The translations under genes and the position numbers were made by a program. A stretch of DNA of 15,340 nucleotides from Mansonella perstans. Lineage: Eukaryota; Nematoda; Chromadorea; Rhabditida; Onchocercidae. The stretch spans positions 1-15,340 of the forward strand of contig JBAMDO010000487.1 of the NCBI GenBank assembly GCA_037074765.1, written 5' to 3'. Below the pieces are notes generated by a model. That model worked only from the letters and a program-made list of their open reading frames with translations. It was not told the DNA's origin and made no database searches. Of this stretch, positions 7,941-15,340 are shown piece by piece; position 1 is the first letter of the stretch; every line of letters begins with the position of its first letter.

Positions 7941-8065
7941 AAAAACACATTTGAATTTGGTAGGAAATAACTCTTAAAAATGTAAATGAGATAACTAATG
8001 AATCATGGAAACCATTCCTTTTAATTTGTATAAAATTTATTTTAATTTTCGCGAGTTTCGCGACA

Positions 8066-9384
8066 AATATTCCTACTAAATCTGGAAGCATGATAGGTCC
8101 ACGGTAGAGAACTTCATTTAGGCTCCGCATCCCTTTGAGGTGTGCAGATGCGTCATGGACGATCCTGAGCTTTGTTATGGGTTTGTGTGGAGCCATAACT
8201 TCGTGGTGAGGCAGATAATGAATCATGCTTGTTTGATCCATGTCTGGATGAACTTCCTCTATTATCTTTGAATGTAGTTGGTCGCTGATAACTTTATCGT
8301 ATTGGTGAAGCAAGCGTTCATCCGCCTGCAATCGTTTGACTAATGTCCTGAGTCGACCATAGCATAAGCCATAATTACTTCCTAATTTGACCTTTGTTTC
8401 TTTCCACGGCCAGCAAACTTGGTATCTTCTATTGTGTTTGAAGATATTTTCTTTGAAATGTTGCAACGTCCTTTCGTCGTCCTGGGCATTAGGCTGATCT
8501 TGGATACCTATTAATTCCAATTTCCAGAATTGGTCGACGTCCGGACCGGTAACGTTAGTCATACATACTGGTTCGGCTTTCTCTGAATCAAGAATTGGAA
8601 TCCCATTTATGTGTCCACTTCCTGCTAACATAGGTCCAAGCTTGGTGTGGAGTAAGGAAAATCCGGATTTCAATTTTTGCGCTTTTCCTATTTGGATAAA
8701 TTTGAAGAAGTAGTCCGTCCCAATGAGTATATCCGGTTGTTTCCAATAACTTTTAGGGCCTTCTAATTGGTCCTGGTCGATTATCGAGGTTAAATCCTGA
8801 TCCTTTAAGTTGACTACTTGTAATTTATTTGTCAAGTAATCGATCGTGTTAGCCTCAAACCAGATAACTTTATCCGGTCCTATTTTTGCTTCAATTTTTA
8901 CTTTGGTTGCGGGATGTCGCATTGGTTTCTTAGTGCCAAATGAAGCAATCCGTATTTCACCTTCTTCTTTTCCTTGAAGATTAAGGCGCCTTGCTAGATC
9001 CTTAGTTATAAAGGATAATTGCGAGCCGCTATCAAACAATGCTAGGGCCCTTTCTTGGATTTTTGGGTTTCTTGGGTTACCCACTGTGATTTCTTTGCAC
9101 AAGAGTAAAACTTCTTTGGCTGCTTGATTTGACCCTCGTATCGTTGAATTGGTCGAGGTTGGAGAAGTCGGAGTCTGATCGACTGGCCCAACATTTTGTA
9201 CGCCATAATTGATATGACACAATGCACTATGGTGTGGACCTTTGCAGTAGAAACATTTTTGTTTGCTCCTACTGCAATCCTTTGCCTCATGTCCTTTGTT
9301 AAGGCAATTGAGGCATGCTTTGGTTACCCCCAGTCGTTCCAATCGTTGTTTGAGGGTGGGTACTCCTGGCAGTCGGTATCCCAA
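8066..9384 (-). pseudogene. pol: Zinc knuckles, aspartic protease and RT start of Pol, element 2 (truncated by insertion)
   Basis: This is the longest intact piece of element 2. Two knuckles, CLNCLNKGHEAKDC (residues 24-37) and CFYCKGPHHSALC (44-56), are followed by a DUF1758-type aspartic protease with the canonical LFDSGSQLSFI (catalytic Asp 118) and PDILIGTDYFFKF. Then comes the RT N-terminal stretch ([30 protein letters not shown]), up to the RT start LYRGPIMLPDLVGIF. At 8066 the sequence changes to the LTR of element 1; the frame stays open another 85 or so codons to 7807 through LTR sequence, giving a chance chimaeric tail. The first residues before the knuckles are out of frame (break near 9360). 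Confidence 0.88.
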
Positions 9385-9971
9385 TGTTTCTTATTACAAA
9401 AGGCACAAGGTCTCCGTGGTTTTCTCGTTGTAACCTCTCTTGACTCGGTGACCGCTGTATGACCTTTTGAATTAGATTGCTCGTTTGCAGCAAGGGCAGT
9501 TGTTTCTCCTCTGGTATTACGTGGAAACTTATGAGGCTTATAATCTTGTGAATCCTTTGCCTTTCCATTACTAGAGAATTGACTTCTGGCAATTTCCTCT
9601 TTTCTTTCAATCAGTTTCCATAAGAATGATCGGAGTTTAGCAACCGACCATACTTGCTGTTTCTCTTTTTGTTCATACACCTTCTCTATAGCCCAATTCG
9701 GCAGTCTTGCCTCGATGATGTATTCAAAGATAGTTTGTTCCAGATTCTCCCCTAGGGCTTCCAACTGTCGGAATACTCTTTCCATCGCTTCGATTGTTTC
9801 TTTCCAATCTCTTTCGCTCCCCTTAATGGAATCCACCAATTCCTTGAAGAGGGACTTCTTGATGGTAGACGTTTTTCCAAATTTATTGATAAGAATATCT
9901 TTTATTGTTTCATAATTTTCGGGAGCGATGTCGTAGCCTCTGACAGCTAGCAAAGCCTCCCTCAGAGACAA
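9324..9971 (-). pseudogene. gag: Gag C-terminal part with first zinc knuckle, element 2
   Basis: This continues Gag (MSLREALLAVRGYDIAPENY) in a shifted frame. About 200 residues hold the helical capsid part, a basic linker, and one knuckle, CAFCNKKHWDTDC (C-x2-C-x3-H-x4-C, residues about 190-202). Element 1 encodes the same knuckle across its frame break near 6360. The frame is lost near 9360, where the next block takes over. Confidence 0.83.
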
Positions 9972-10351
9972 GAGAGTAAGTAATTTAACTTTTGAATGGC
10001 TGGAATCGGGTGCTTGTGGACTGCGGCCTCAAAGCCACTCCAAAATTGTCTCCATGACCTAGGGTCACCACTGAATGTTGGCAGGGGTAATTTAGGCAGG
10101 GTAACTGTTGATTCAACTGGTCGTGACGCTTGTTGTTGGAGTTCTTGTGGGACTGGTGATTCTATTTTAACCCTACCTAGTCCCTTCAATGTTTCTTCAA
10201 TCTCCTGTAAATGTATTTTCCAAAGCACATGCAATTTCCTAGCGCTAGTTAACAAAGTTAAAATGCCCTTTTCGTTGATGACCTCCGCATATCTTTCTTC
10301 CTCTTCCATCTTCTTCAGCGGCGACGAAACTGTCTGGATAAATTCCATCCA
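9962..10351 (-). pseudogene. gag: Gag middle part, element 2
   Basis: This is in the same frame as the N-terminal block, after two stops. It has the charged helical stretch (KKMEEEERYAEVINEKG) and the conserved TLPKLPLPTFSGDPRSW and FWSGFEAAVH motifs that match element 1 Gag (NLPKLPLPTFSGDIKLW, FWNNFDAAIH). The frame closes at 9962, and a shift near 9968 leads into the next block. Confidence 0.83.
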
Positions 10352-10405
10352 TTTTTAATTGGTCGATTCGATCATGCCAATGTATAACTCGAGGAGTTTG
10401 ATATT

Positions 10406-10564
10406 TTAGTTGAGGGTTCTTCTTCTCGCCTCGCATTGTATGGAGAGCTCGTTGTTTGGTAGCTGCTCGTCGAGAGGCGTTAAGTCCAATCCCTTAGTTC
10501 CCTCGATCAGTTGTCCCAACTCCTGTAGTACCGGTTCTATGTTGACAATAAAGCTGCTCGACAT
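10406..10564 (-). pseudogene. gag: Gag N-terminus, element 2
   Basis: The ATG at 10564 follows the PBS and opens MSSSFIVNIEPVLQELGQLI, equivalent to the MSSS start of element 1. The frame ends with TAA at 10408-10406. The same frame continues downstream to a second TAA at 10354-10352 and then into the next Gag block. Both stops look like point nonsense changes in Lys-like codons, not frame shifts. Confidence 0.75.
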
Positions 10565-10567
10565 GGT

Positions 10568-10585
10568 TCCCGGCTCGTGGCACCA
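10568..10585 (-). other. Primer-binding site of element 2
   Basis: In element sense this reads TGGTGCCACGAGCCGGGA, eight bases after the LTR. The first 11 nt equal those of element 1, so both may use the same tRNA or isoacceptors with a shared acceptor stem. It ends just before the gag start codon at 10564. Confidence 0.75.
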
Positions 10586-10629
10586 AAAAATATTGTCAGG
10601 AAAATTTTTGTAACGTGGCACAGTCGAAT

Positions 10630-10651
10630 CTCAAACTTGGGTAGTTAAACC
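10630..10651 (-). promoter_or_regulatory. SL1-like sequence, copy B, element 2 LTR
   Basis: Matches 21 of 22 bases of SL1 in element sense, with one change at 10644. It lies exactly 50 bp downstream of copy A, separated by a 28-bp GTTGA/GTTGC-rich spacer, and is followed by ATTCG, so it lacks the GT that follows the other copies. Confidence 0.9.
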
Positions 10652-10679
10652 GTTGCGTTGAGTTGAGTTGCGTTGACAC

Positions 10680-10701
10680 CTCAAACTTGGATAATTAAAC
10701 T
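10680..10701 (-). promoter_or_regulatory. SL1-like sequence, copy A, element 2 LTR
   Basis: Matches 20 of 22 bases of nematode SL1 in element sense. It starts just after AATAAA and is followed directly by GTGT, exactly the setting of the perfect copy in element 1. The differences are at 10691 and 10701. Confidence 0.88.
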
Positions 10702-10702
10702 T

Positions 10703-10708
10703 TTTATT
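10703..10708 (-). terminator. Polyadenylation signal in element 2 LTR
   Basis: AATAAA on the minus strand, one base before SL1-like copy A, as in element 1. Confidence 0.55.
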
Positions 10709-10736
10709 AGAATAATTGGATAACGCGAGATTAATG

Positions 10737-10796
10737 TAACAATTATGTAGAACGCGTATTTAATGGTAACAATTATGTAGAACGCGTATTTAATGG
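10737..10796. repeat. Perfect 30-bp tandem duplication in element 2 LTR
   Basis: Two identical units, 10737-10766 and 10767-10796, each starting TAACAATTATGTAGAACGCG, followed by the beginning of a third (TAACATT). Their identity in an otherwise decayed element suggests a recent slip or an assembly effect. Confidence 0.93.
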
Positions 10797-10898
10797 TAAC
10801 ATTAACATATAATAAAGCGGTAATGATGAGGAGAATAGAACCAGTAGCCGTGGATGTGAACAAATTCCAAAAATGGTCCTTTTGGGATGATTGAGAAT

Positions 10899-10905
10899 TT
10901 ATATA
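10899..10905 (-). promoter_or_regulatory. TATA box of element 2 LTR
   Basis: TATATAA on the minus strand, the same heptamer as in element 1, about 190 bp before the AATAAA signal at 10708-10703. The wider spacing is partly explained by the 30-bp duplication between them. Confidence 0.55.
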
Positions 10906-11656
10906 CTGAGTATTGTAGGCGGAGAAAACTTGTATTAATGAGTTGAGTTATAAGAAACTAAAGATCATAAAAAATGAAATCCTTTGTACAGATAAGCTTG
11001 GTTGAGAAGGTACAATATATTGCATGTAAGCATAAGCATCAAACAAAGGATTTCGACACAGTTACAGAATGGTTTTGGTTAATAAGATGTTAATTGCAGC
11101 TGCCTCTTTGTTAGTTTATGGTAGGAAAGAGTTTGACAGCTTATAATTGGAACAAAGAGATTAAACATTACGAAATTAATTAGGTGGCTCATAAAAGCCG
11201 TTAATACAATCAGATTTAAATCCTATTGGGAATTTCGCGTTATGAATTTCGCGACAGATAATATCATGAAAACATGCATTCTGGAACTGGTTAGCAAATT
11301 AGATTCGATGATTGTAAATTTCAGCTTTATTAATGCTGTCAATTTACTGCTGTTGATTATTTACAATAAAAGCTAAATACAACAAGAAAACAAATTTGCT
11401 TTAGCACTTTTTCAGAAACTTTCAAATGATAAATGGTTTTTTAAAAACACTTTTTAAAAACAACCATATAGCTTGAATTATTGACATATGAAGAAAATTA
11501 CAGGCATTAAAGAAAACAGAATTAGGAATGATATATTTTTAAATTGAAAAAATCAATTTTCTGAACCAATTGATACCAGCATAGTCTCAGGTAATTTATT
11601 GAATTGTTTAATTTTTTTAAAACAATTTGAACAAGGTATTTTGTGTTTGCTTAATT

Positions 11657-11703
11657 AACTTATGTCACTCACAAAAAAAAATATTTTGTGAGTGACATAA
11701 GTT
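11657..11703. repeat. Perfect inverted repeat, 20-bp arms, 7-nt loop
   Basis: The left arm 11657-11676 (AACTTATGTCACTCACAAAA) is exactly complementary to 11684-11703. The transcript of either strand could fold into a long hairpin. It is not followed by a T-run of terminator type. It could be a palindromic MITE remnant, a small-RNA hairpin, or the centre of a fold-back artefact. Confidence 0.93.
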
Positions 11704-12373
11704 CTCCAATATTTGCACACTTATTCTAAGGGCCTAAAATAACTTAATCTCAGACCACTTTTTGATTTTATTTCTTCTGCGATTTTTTGCAAAGCTTTGC
11801 TTCAATTTTTTTTTTTGATAAATATGCATTAATTTACATTTCTGTTCATTAATTTTTCGTTACTACTATGTTGAACTTCTTTAGTTTGATCTTTAAATAA
11901 TAAAAGTATAAAAATTTTTCAAGCAATTTTTCATGATTTATTATTTAGTTTTGATTGTTTTCTTTAGAGTTGTTCACTTGAGTGAAACGATAATTGTTTG
12001 ATATGAAAATGTCTATTTCTACATATGCTGGCAAATGAGCTAATGGAAATTTATAAATGTCATTGAAGAAGTGATTACATTTGTCAACTATTGTTATCAG
12101 TCTGTTCATTCAATTTTAAGGCTTTTCTTTTCTTATCACTAAATTAGTCTTTCTGCCAGTAAATTTTGTTCCATCTCTGTCTTATTTTTATTGATAACAT
12201 ATCATTTTGCTCTTTCTAGGCCACCTATATTTTATGACTATTTTCATGAATAAACCTAACATAGAAGGACAATTAGATGATCTCTGAGATAAAGTTTAAG
12301 ATTTATCATCTCTGCTAACTGAAACAGAGAACAGGTAGTCAGAACTCAGTGCTTAATATGTTCATTCAAACAA

Positions 12374-12568
12374 ATGGGATTAATTTTTTGCATAACGTTT
12401 CCCTCTCTGCAGTATTACAACGAAGACCGGGTATGCGCGGTGAGGGAGGTAGATATTTCTTTGGTGATAATTCGATACTCGGAATTAACGCAATTAATAT
12501 TAAGGGACCCCTTTGAGGTATTATCTCTATCCATTACCGCATATTTGATTACTATATACCTCGATTAG
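12374..12568 (+). other. Unexplained open frame in a GC-richer island
   Basis: A 64-codon frame (VCAVREVDISLVIIRYSEL) starts near a CCTCTCTGCAG stretch that looks like a splice acceptor (to about 12408). The bases after it, 12409-12520, are less AT-rich than the surroundings. I recognise no family. It could be a remnant exon or chance. Confidence 0.15.
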
Positions 12569-12719
12569 TTTTGATAAATGATAACATATTATTCGATAAA
12601 TATTACAAATTCTATTGTACCATTTGCTATTTGATAAATTATATAAATCTTCTTATCACCCAACGCATAATTGTTAATTTCAACTATCAACATCCAGCTC
12701 ATTTCGTATCCAGTTCAAT

Positions 12720-12745
12720 AAAAAATAAATAAATAAATAAATAAA
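12720..12745. repeat. AAAT microsatellite
   Basis: Five to six units of AAAT in a row, perfect except at the ends. Confidence 0.9.
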
Positions 12746-12943
12746 GCGCTAAATAAAATATAAATAAAAAAGGCGCCATTGTTAAAGTTATAAAATTAAT
12801 ACGATGATACTTGCTGCAAAAAAAAATGAGAATATCTCTGGCACAAGCTTTGACTTCATGTCCTCTGCCTATGCATGACATTTAGGAATGAAAGATATGT
12901 TATTCGTCGAAAGTTTGTACAATTTTGATTCGCTTAAGAAGCA

Positions 12944-12953
12944 AAAAATACAG
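12944..12953 (+). promoter_or_regulatory. Candidate trans-splice acceptor of spermidine synthase
   Basis: AAAAAATACAG ends at 12953, one base before the ATG at 12955. Nematode SL1 acceptors often end in CAG within a few bases of the start codon. No upstream donor is evident, and the in-frame sequence upstream (to the TGA at 12889-12891) contains no other Met. Confidence 0.45.
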
Positions 12954-12954
12954 G

Positions 12955-13024
12955 ATGAATGCCTTTCGGGATGGTTGGTTTACAGAATTATCTCCGTGTT
13001 CATTGGAAAATGCTGATTCAGAAA
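12955..13024 (+). CDS. Spermidine synthase exon 1
   Basis: The first Met (MNAFRDGWFTELSP) matches the N-terminal (D)GWF entry of the family. It ends at a GTATGT donor, phase 1. The start is chosen because it is the only in-frame Met after the stop at 12889 and the exon joins the next one in frame. Confidence 0.8.
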
Positions 13025-13279
13025 GTATGTTTTAGGATTTGTACTGAATAATACATCTAATATTTATGATTAATATATCATTAATATTTATACAGATTTA
13101 TTCTTTCTTATACAATTATACAATTTGTTTATAGGAATGAATTGTACCTGTTTTAGTTCATTTTTATTTTTTCGTTATTATTCAAAATTCTGTTTATTTA
13201 ATATGGAAACTTTTTTCCACTTTTTCAATGTGTTGTAAATACTATCCTTACAATATTTTATATTTTTAAAGCAAAATAG

Positions 13280-13409
13280 CGGCGAATAAAGATGATAATT
13301 TGAACAAATTTGAAAGTCAAATTTGGTTGGGCCAGGCATTATCATTGAAAGTTGATGAAGTGCTCGCTCATGAAAGAAGCAAATATCAGGATATTTTAAT
13401 TTTCAAAAG
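13280..13409 (+). CDS. Spermidine synthase exon 2
   Basis: Follows an AAATAG acceptor and encodes [15 protein letters not shown] and [10 protein letters not shown], the N-terminal beta-sheet region that helps form the tetramer or dimer and the substrate pocket entrance. The family usually has W-P-G-Q; here it is W-L-G-Q. The donor GTCAGC is at 13410, phase 2. Confidence 0.85.
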
Positions 13410-13494
13410 GTCAGCGATTTTTTTTTCGATTTCCGTTCCGTTGCATTGCTCTATCGATAGTATAATTTATTTATTAAAACTTTAATCTTATTAA

Positions 13495-13719
<225 letters not shown>

Positions 13720-14010
13720 TAAGAGAACACGCATGAAATACATTGTTTAGCTAATCTTATGCTTTCATTTTGCACATAAATTTTTGGATAAGTGGATGTT
13801 TGGTCGTTTGTTAATACCGTTATTTATTTTGACATCGAAATAGCTTTTTCAGAACTCAGCGATTATTTTTTTTATTTTATATTTTGATTAAAAGATGTTC
13901 AATTACTATTCTATTGCTGTACCCTATTCCACTTGATTTTATGAAGAGTTTAAAATCGAGTGATTTCACTTTACAAAGTTTCTCTTGTTGGATTTTGTTC
14001 TACTTATATC

Positions 14011-14067
14011 TGTAAATAGAACATATATTGTAAATAGAACAAATAGAACTGTAAATAGAACATATAT
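14011..14067. repeat. Short tandem repeat in the third intron
   Basis: Three copies of TGTAAATAGAAC (at 14011, 14029 and 14050), two of them followed by ATATAT, and a partial unit at 14041. No regulatory role is visible. Confidence 0.8.
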
Positions 14068-14088
14068 TTCACTTTACGATTCTTTTAG

Positions 14089-14280
14089 GTACTAATTGTC
14101 GGTGGCGGTGATGGTGGCGTTTTGAGAGAGGTTTTGAAACATGAATGTGTGGAATCAGTAACGATGTGTGAAATTGATGAAGCAGTAATCAGTCTTTCAA
14201 GAAATTTCTCCCGCAATGTCTCTCGCATTTAACAGTCCGAAATTAAACTCGTTATCCGAGACGGATTTGATTTCCTAAAT
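14089..14280 (+). pseudogene. Spermidine synthase exon 4 (three frame shifts, one stop)
   Basis: Follows TTTTAG and encodes [18 protein letters not shown] and CEIDEAVI, the core of the decarboxy-AdoMet site. The reading frame slips at about 14198-14200, 14213-14216 and 14245-14247, each by one missing base, returning to the first frame for IRDGFDFLN. At least the first and last sites are short A-runs. The donor GTAAGT is perfect. Confidence 0.88.
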
Positions 14281-14438
14281 GTAAGTTTTTCTTATAATAA
14301 AAAACTTAAGTAACCTTCTTCATTTTTTAAACTTCTGTAATTCTGAAAAAATTTCTTTATAATTCAGATTCGAAATAATTCTATATGTATATTGTTTGCT
14401 TTCCTGTCTTTTTATTCATCTGCTAACAATTACTTTAG

Positions 14439-14572
14439 GAACACAAAGAAGAATTTGACGTGGTTATAACCGATTCATGTGATCCAGTGGACAGCAAAGA
14501 AACTTTTCGATAAAACGTATTACGGTTTAATCAAAGAAGCACTGACAGAAAGGGGAGTGCTTTGTTCTCAAG
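14439..14572 (+). pseudogene. Spermidine synthase exon 5 (frame shift, one stop)
   Basis: Encodes EEFDVVITDSCDPV in the first frame, with the catalytic Asp loop, then changes frame between about 14488 and 14509 to give FDKTYYGLIKEALTERGVLC. TAA at 14511-14513 in the first frame. The acceptor is CTTTAG, the donor AAG/GTTCTT. Confidence 0.87.
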
Positions 14573-15021
14573 GTTCTTCTTTTAGCTTTTTAAACGAATA
14601 GGCATAAATTATAAGCATTTTTGGTCTTTTGTTCAATTCTCCTGTACTTCAAAATTTTTTGTGTCAGTATTATCATTCTTGATCACATTTGTGGAAGCAC
14701 TTTATATTTTTCACTGTGTGACTCTTTATGATTTTCTCTTATCTGTGCATCTATACTTACAAATGTTGTCGAAGAGTTTCTTATCTTATAGATTGCAATC
14801 CAATAAGATCTAGACTCATGTAGAATAAGATAATTGTTTGTTTATTTTGACAAATTTGTTGAACCAATCCAGCATTTGATTGAATTGAAACATTTCATCA
14901 AAAAAAAAATGTTTTTTACTTAGTTAGTCTTCGTTTCTCCCAGTTATCTGCAACATAGATTTTTGATCAAAGCTTATTGAATTTGTAAAATTTCAATTTC
15001 TTTTCCACTTTCGTTTTTCAG

Positions 15022-15165
15022 GCGAATGTCCATGGCTAGACATGATCTTTATTAGAAATCTCATTAAACATGCATCGACGTTATATCCTTGTGTAGCTTA
15101 TGCAGTTGGTTTGTGTCCACATATCCTCCGGACAAATGGGTTATCTGTTATGCAGTAAAGACGAG
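15022..15165 (+). pseudogene. Spermidine synthase exon 6 (two frame shifts, one stop)
   Basis: Follows TTTTTCAG. Encodes GECPWLDMIFIRNLIKHA and YPCVAYAV; single missing bases near 15111-15118 and 15126-15130 then move the frame before GQMGYLLCSKDE. Donor GTTAGT at 15166. Confidence 0.87.
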
Positions 15166-15273
15166 GTTAGTTCGGACTGTTAAAATAAGAGCGGATGAGT
15201 TTTTAAATTGATATAGTTTATCAAAATTCCTTAAGAATTATTTGCTACGTTTGATGAAACCATTCTGCTTTAG

Positions 15274-15340
15274 AACAAGATTTACTGTACCACGAAAAAT
15301 ATTATCAGAATCTGAAGTTAAAAAGATGAATCTAAAGTAT
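15274..15340 (+). pseudogene. Spermidine synthase exon 7 (partial, out of phase)
   Basis: After a CTTTAG acceptor, the frame starting at 15275 encodes TRFTVPRKILSESEV and KKMNLKY, the C-terminal region where other members have a similar Met-x-Leu-Lys-Tyr stretch. The phase does not fit exon 6, so another small indel or a different splice site is needed. The exon runs off the window. Confidence 0.7.

Larger units (their letters stand above)
1..8065 (-). mobile_element. BEL/Pao LTR retrotransposon with env-like region (element 1, 3' LTR cut by window edge)
   Basis: This is a nearly full-length LTR retroelement transcribed right to left. Direct repeats at 7549-8065 and 1-431 flank about 7.1 kb of internal sequence. 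In element sense the order is PBS, gag, CCHC knuckles, aspartic protease, RT, RNase H, integrase with H-H-C-C zinc site, then an env-like region. Protease before RT, with integrase last in pol, plus the domain style, identify BEL/Pao. The right LTR opens TGTCG and closes CGACA, a perfect 5-bp terminal inversion. The right flank cuts into the RT of a second BEL/Pao element, so this copy is nested. The target-site duplication cannot be checked because the left LTR is truncated. Frame breaks near 6890, 6360, 5525, 5143, 4610, 3410 and 3080, and stops at 4463-4465, 1306-1308 and 1294-1296, suggest a defective copy. Confidence 0.93.
7549..8065 (-). repeat. 5' LTR of element 1 (complete, 517 bp)
   Basis: The LTR is bounded by TGTCGGG at 7549 and CGCGACA ending at 8065. 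The left edge is fixed by the PBS ending 3 nt away; the right edge by the point where it stops matching the copy at 1-431. In element sense it holds a TATATAA box (7747-7741), an AATAAA signal (7641-7636), then an exact SL1 spliced-leader sequence (7634-7613). Compared with the 3' LTR I count roughly 14 substitutions plus small indels over about 430 aligned bases, and an extra 28-bp duplication at 7889-7940. The insertion is therefore not very recent, if the differences are real. Confidence 0.93.
8066..11256 (-). mobile_element. 5' part of a second BEL/Pao retrotransposon (element 2), interrupted by element 1
   Basis: This has its own LTR (10594-11256), PBS (10568-10585), gag, zinc knuckles, protease and the start of RT, all on the minus strand and clearly related to element 1 but diverged. 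Coding similarity stops at 8066, within the RT, where the LTR of element 1 begins. The rest of element 2 should lie left of the window. Gag carries nonsense codons at 10406-10408 and 10352-10354 and frame breaks near 9968 and 9360, so it is dead and probably the older of the two, as nesting also requires. Confidence 0.92.
10594..11256 (-). repeat. 5' LTR of element 2 (663 bp)
   Basis: Begins TGTCAGG at 10594, eight bases after the PBS, and ends TTTCGCGACA at 11256, matching the termini of the element 1 LTRs. It contains TATATAA (10905-10899), AATAAA (10708-10703), two SL1-like copies (10630-10651 and 10680-10701), and a 30-bp tandem duplication. The other LTR is outside the window, so the outer edge rests on comparison with element 1. 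Confidence 0.85.
11257..12954. other. AT-rich intergenic DNA between element 2 and spermidine synthase
   Basis: I see no convincing gene. Short open frames here have no recognisable domains. The stretch holds a strong hairpin (11657-11703), an AAAT microsatellite (12720-12745) and a slightly GC-richer island (12409-12568). The promoter of the spermidine synthase locus should lie in the right part, but I cannot point to a clear element. Confidence 0.6.

Noticed and set aside
7807..8065. C-terminal 85 or so codons of the frame starting at 9384 as a real protein domain
   Set aside because: These codons lie in the LTR of element 1 and are read only because no stop occurs; the tail is a chance product of the insertion.
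10681..10863. Minus-strand 60-codon frame in the element 2 LTR
   Set aside because: It translates the 30-bp tandem duplication inside the LTR and has no domain.
12699..12881. Minus-strand 60-codon frame next to the AAAT microsatellite
   Set aside because: Low-complexity Phe/Tyr/Leu translation of AT-rich DNA; no homology recognised.

Overview
This window is almost certainly nematode nuclear DNA. It is AT-rich. It holds two BEL/Pao-type LTR retrotransposons on the minus strand, then a multi-exon spermidine synthase gene on the plus strand with nematode-like short introns (GTATGT and GTAAGT donors, TTTTAG and TTTTCAG acceptors). The strongest lineage marker is the 22-nt nematode spliced-leader SL1 sequence, present as an exact copy inside one LTR and as near copies in the others.

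Layout. Positions 1-8065 hold element 1, a BEL/Pao retroelement read right to left. Its 5' LTR is at 7549-8065 and its 3' LTR at 1-431, cut by the window edge. Between them lie a primer-binding site, gag, zinc knuckles, an aspartic protease, reverse transcriptase, an RNase H region, a zinc-binding DDE integrase with C-terminal domain, a Pro/Gln/Asp-rich repeat linker, and an envelope-like region ending in a membrane segment. Single-base frame breaks and nonsense codons interrupt it, so this copy looks defective unless the breaks are assembly errors. Positions 8066-11256 hold the 5' part of a related, more decayed element 2 (LTR 10594-11256, PBS, gag, zinc knuckles, protease, start of RT). Element 1 sits inside the RT of element 2, and the rest of element 2 should lie left of the window.

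Positions 11257-12954 are AT-rich and non-coding as far as I can see, with a perfect 20-bp-arm hairpin and an AAAT microsatellite. Positions 12955 to the right end carry the spermidine synthase locus: seven exons recognised, exons 1-3 intact, exons 4-7 with stops and frameshifts although splice sites and domain sequence are conserved. It is either a young pseudogene or a gene damaged by consensus errors.

The most interesting observation is the sense-oriented SL1 sequence in the LTRs, directly after the AATAAA signal: one exact copy in the 5' LTR of element 1, a degenerate copy in its 3' LTR, and two tandem imperfect copies 50 bp apart in the LTR of element 2. This links retroelement replication to spliced-leader trans-splicing, either as a captured leader or as a working R-region or splice-donor module.
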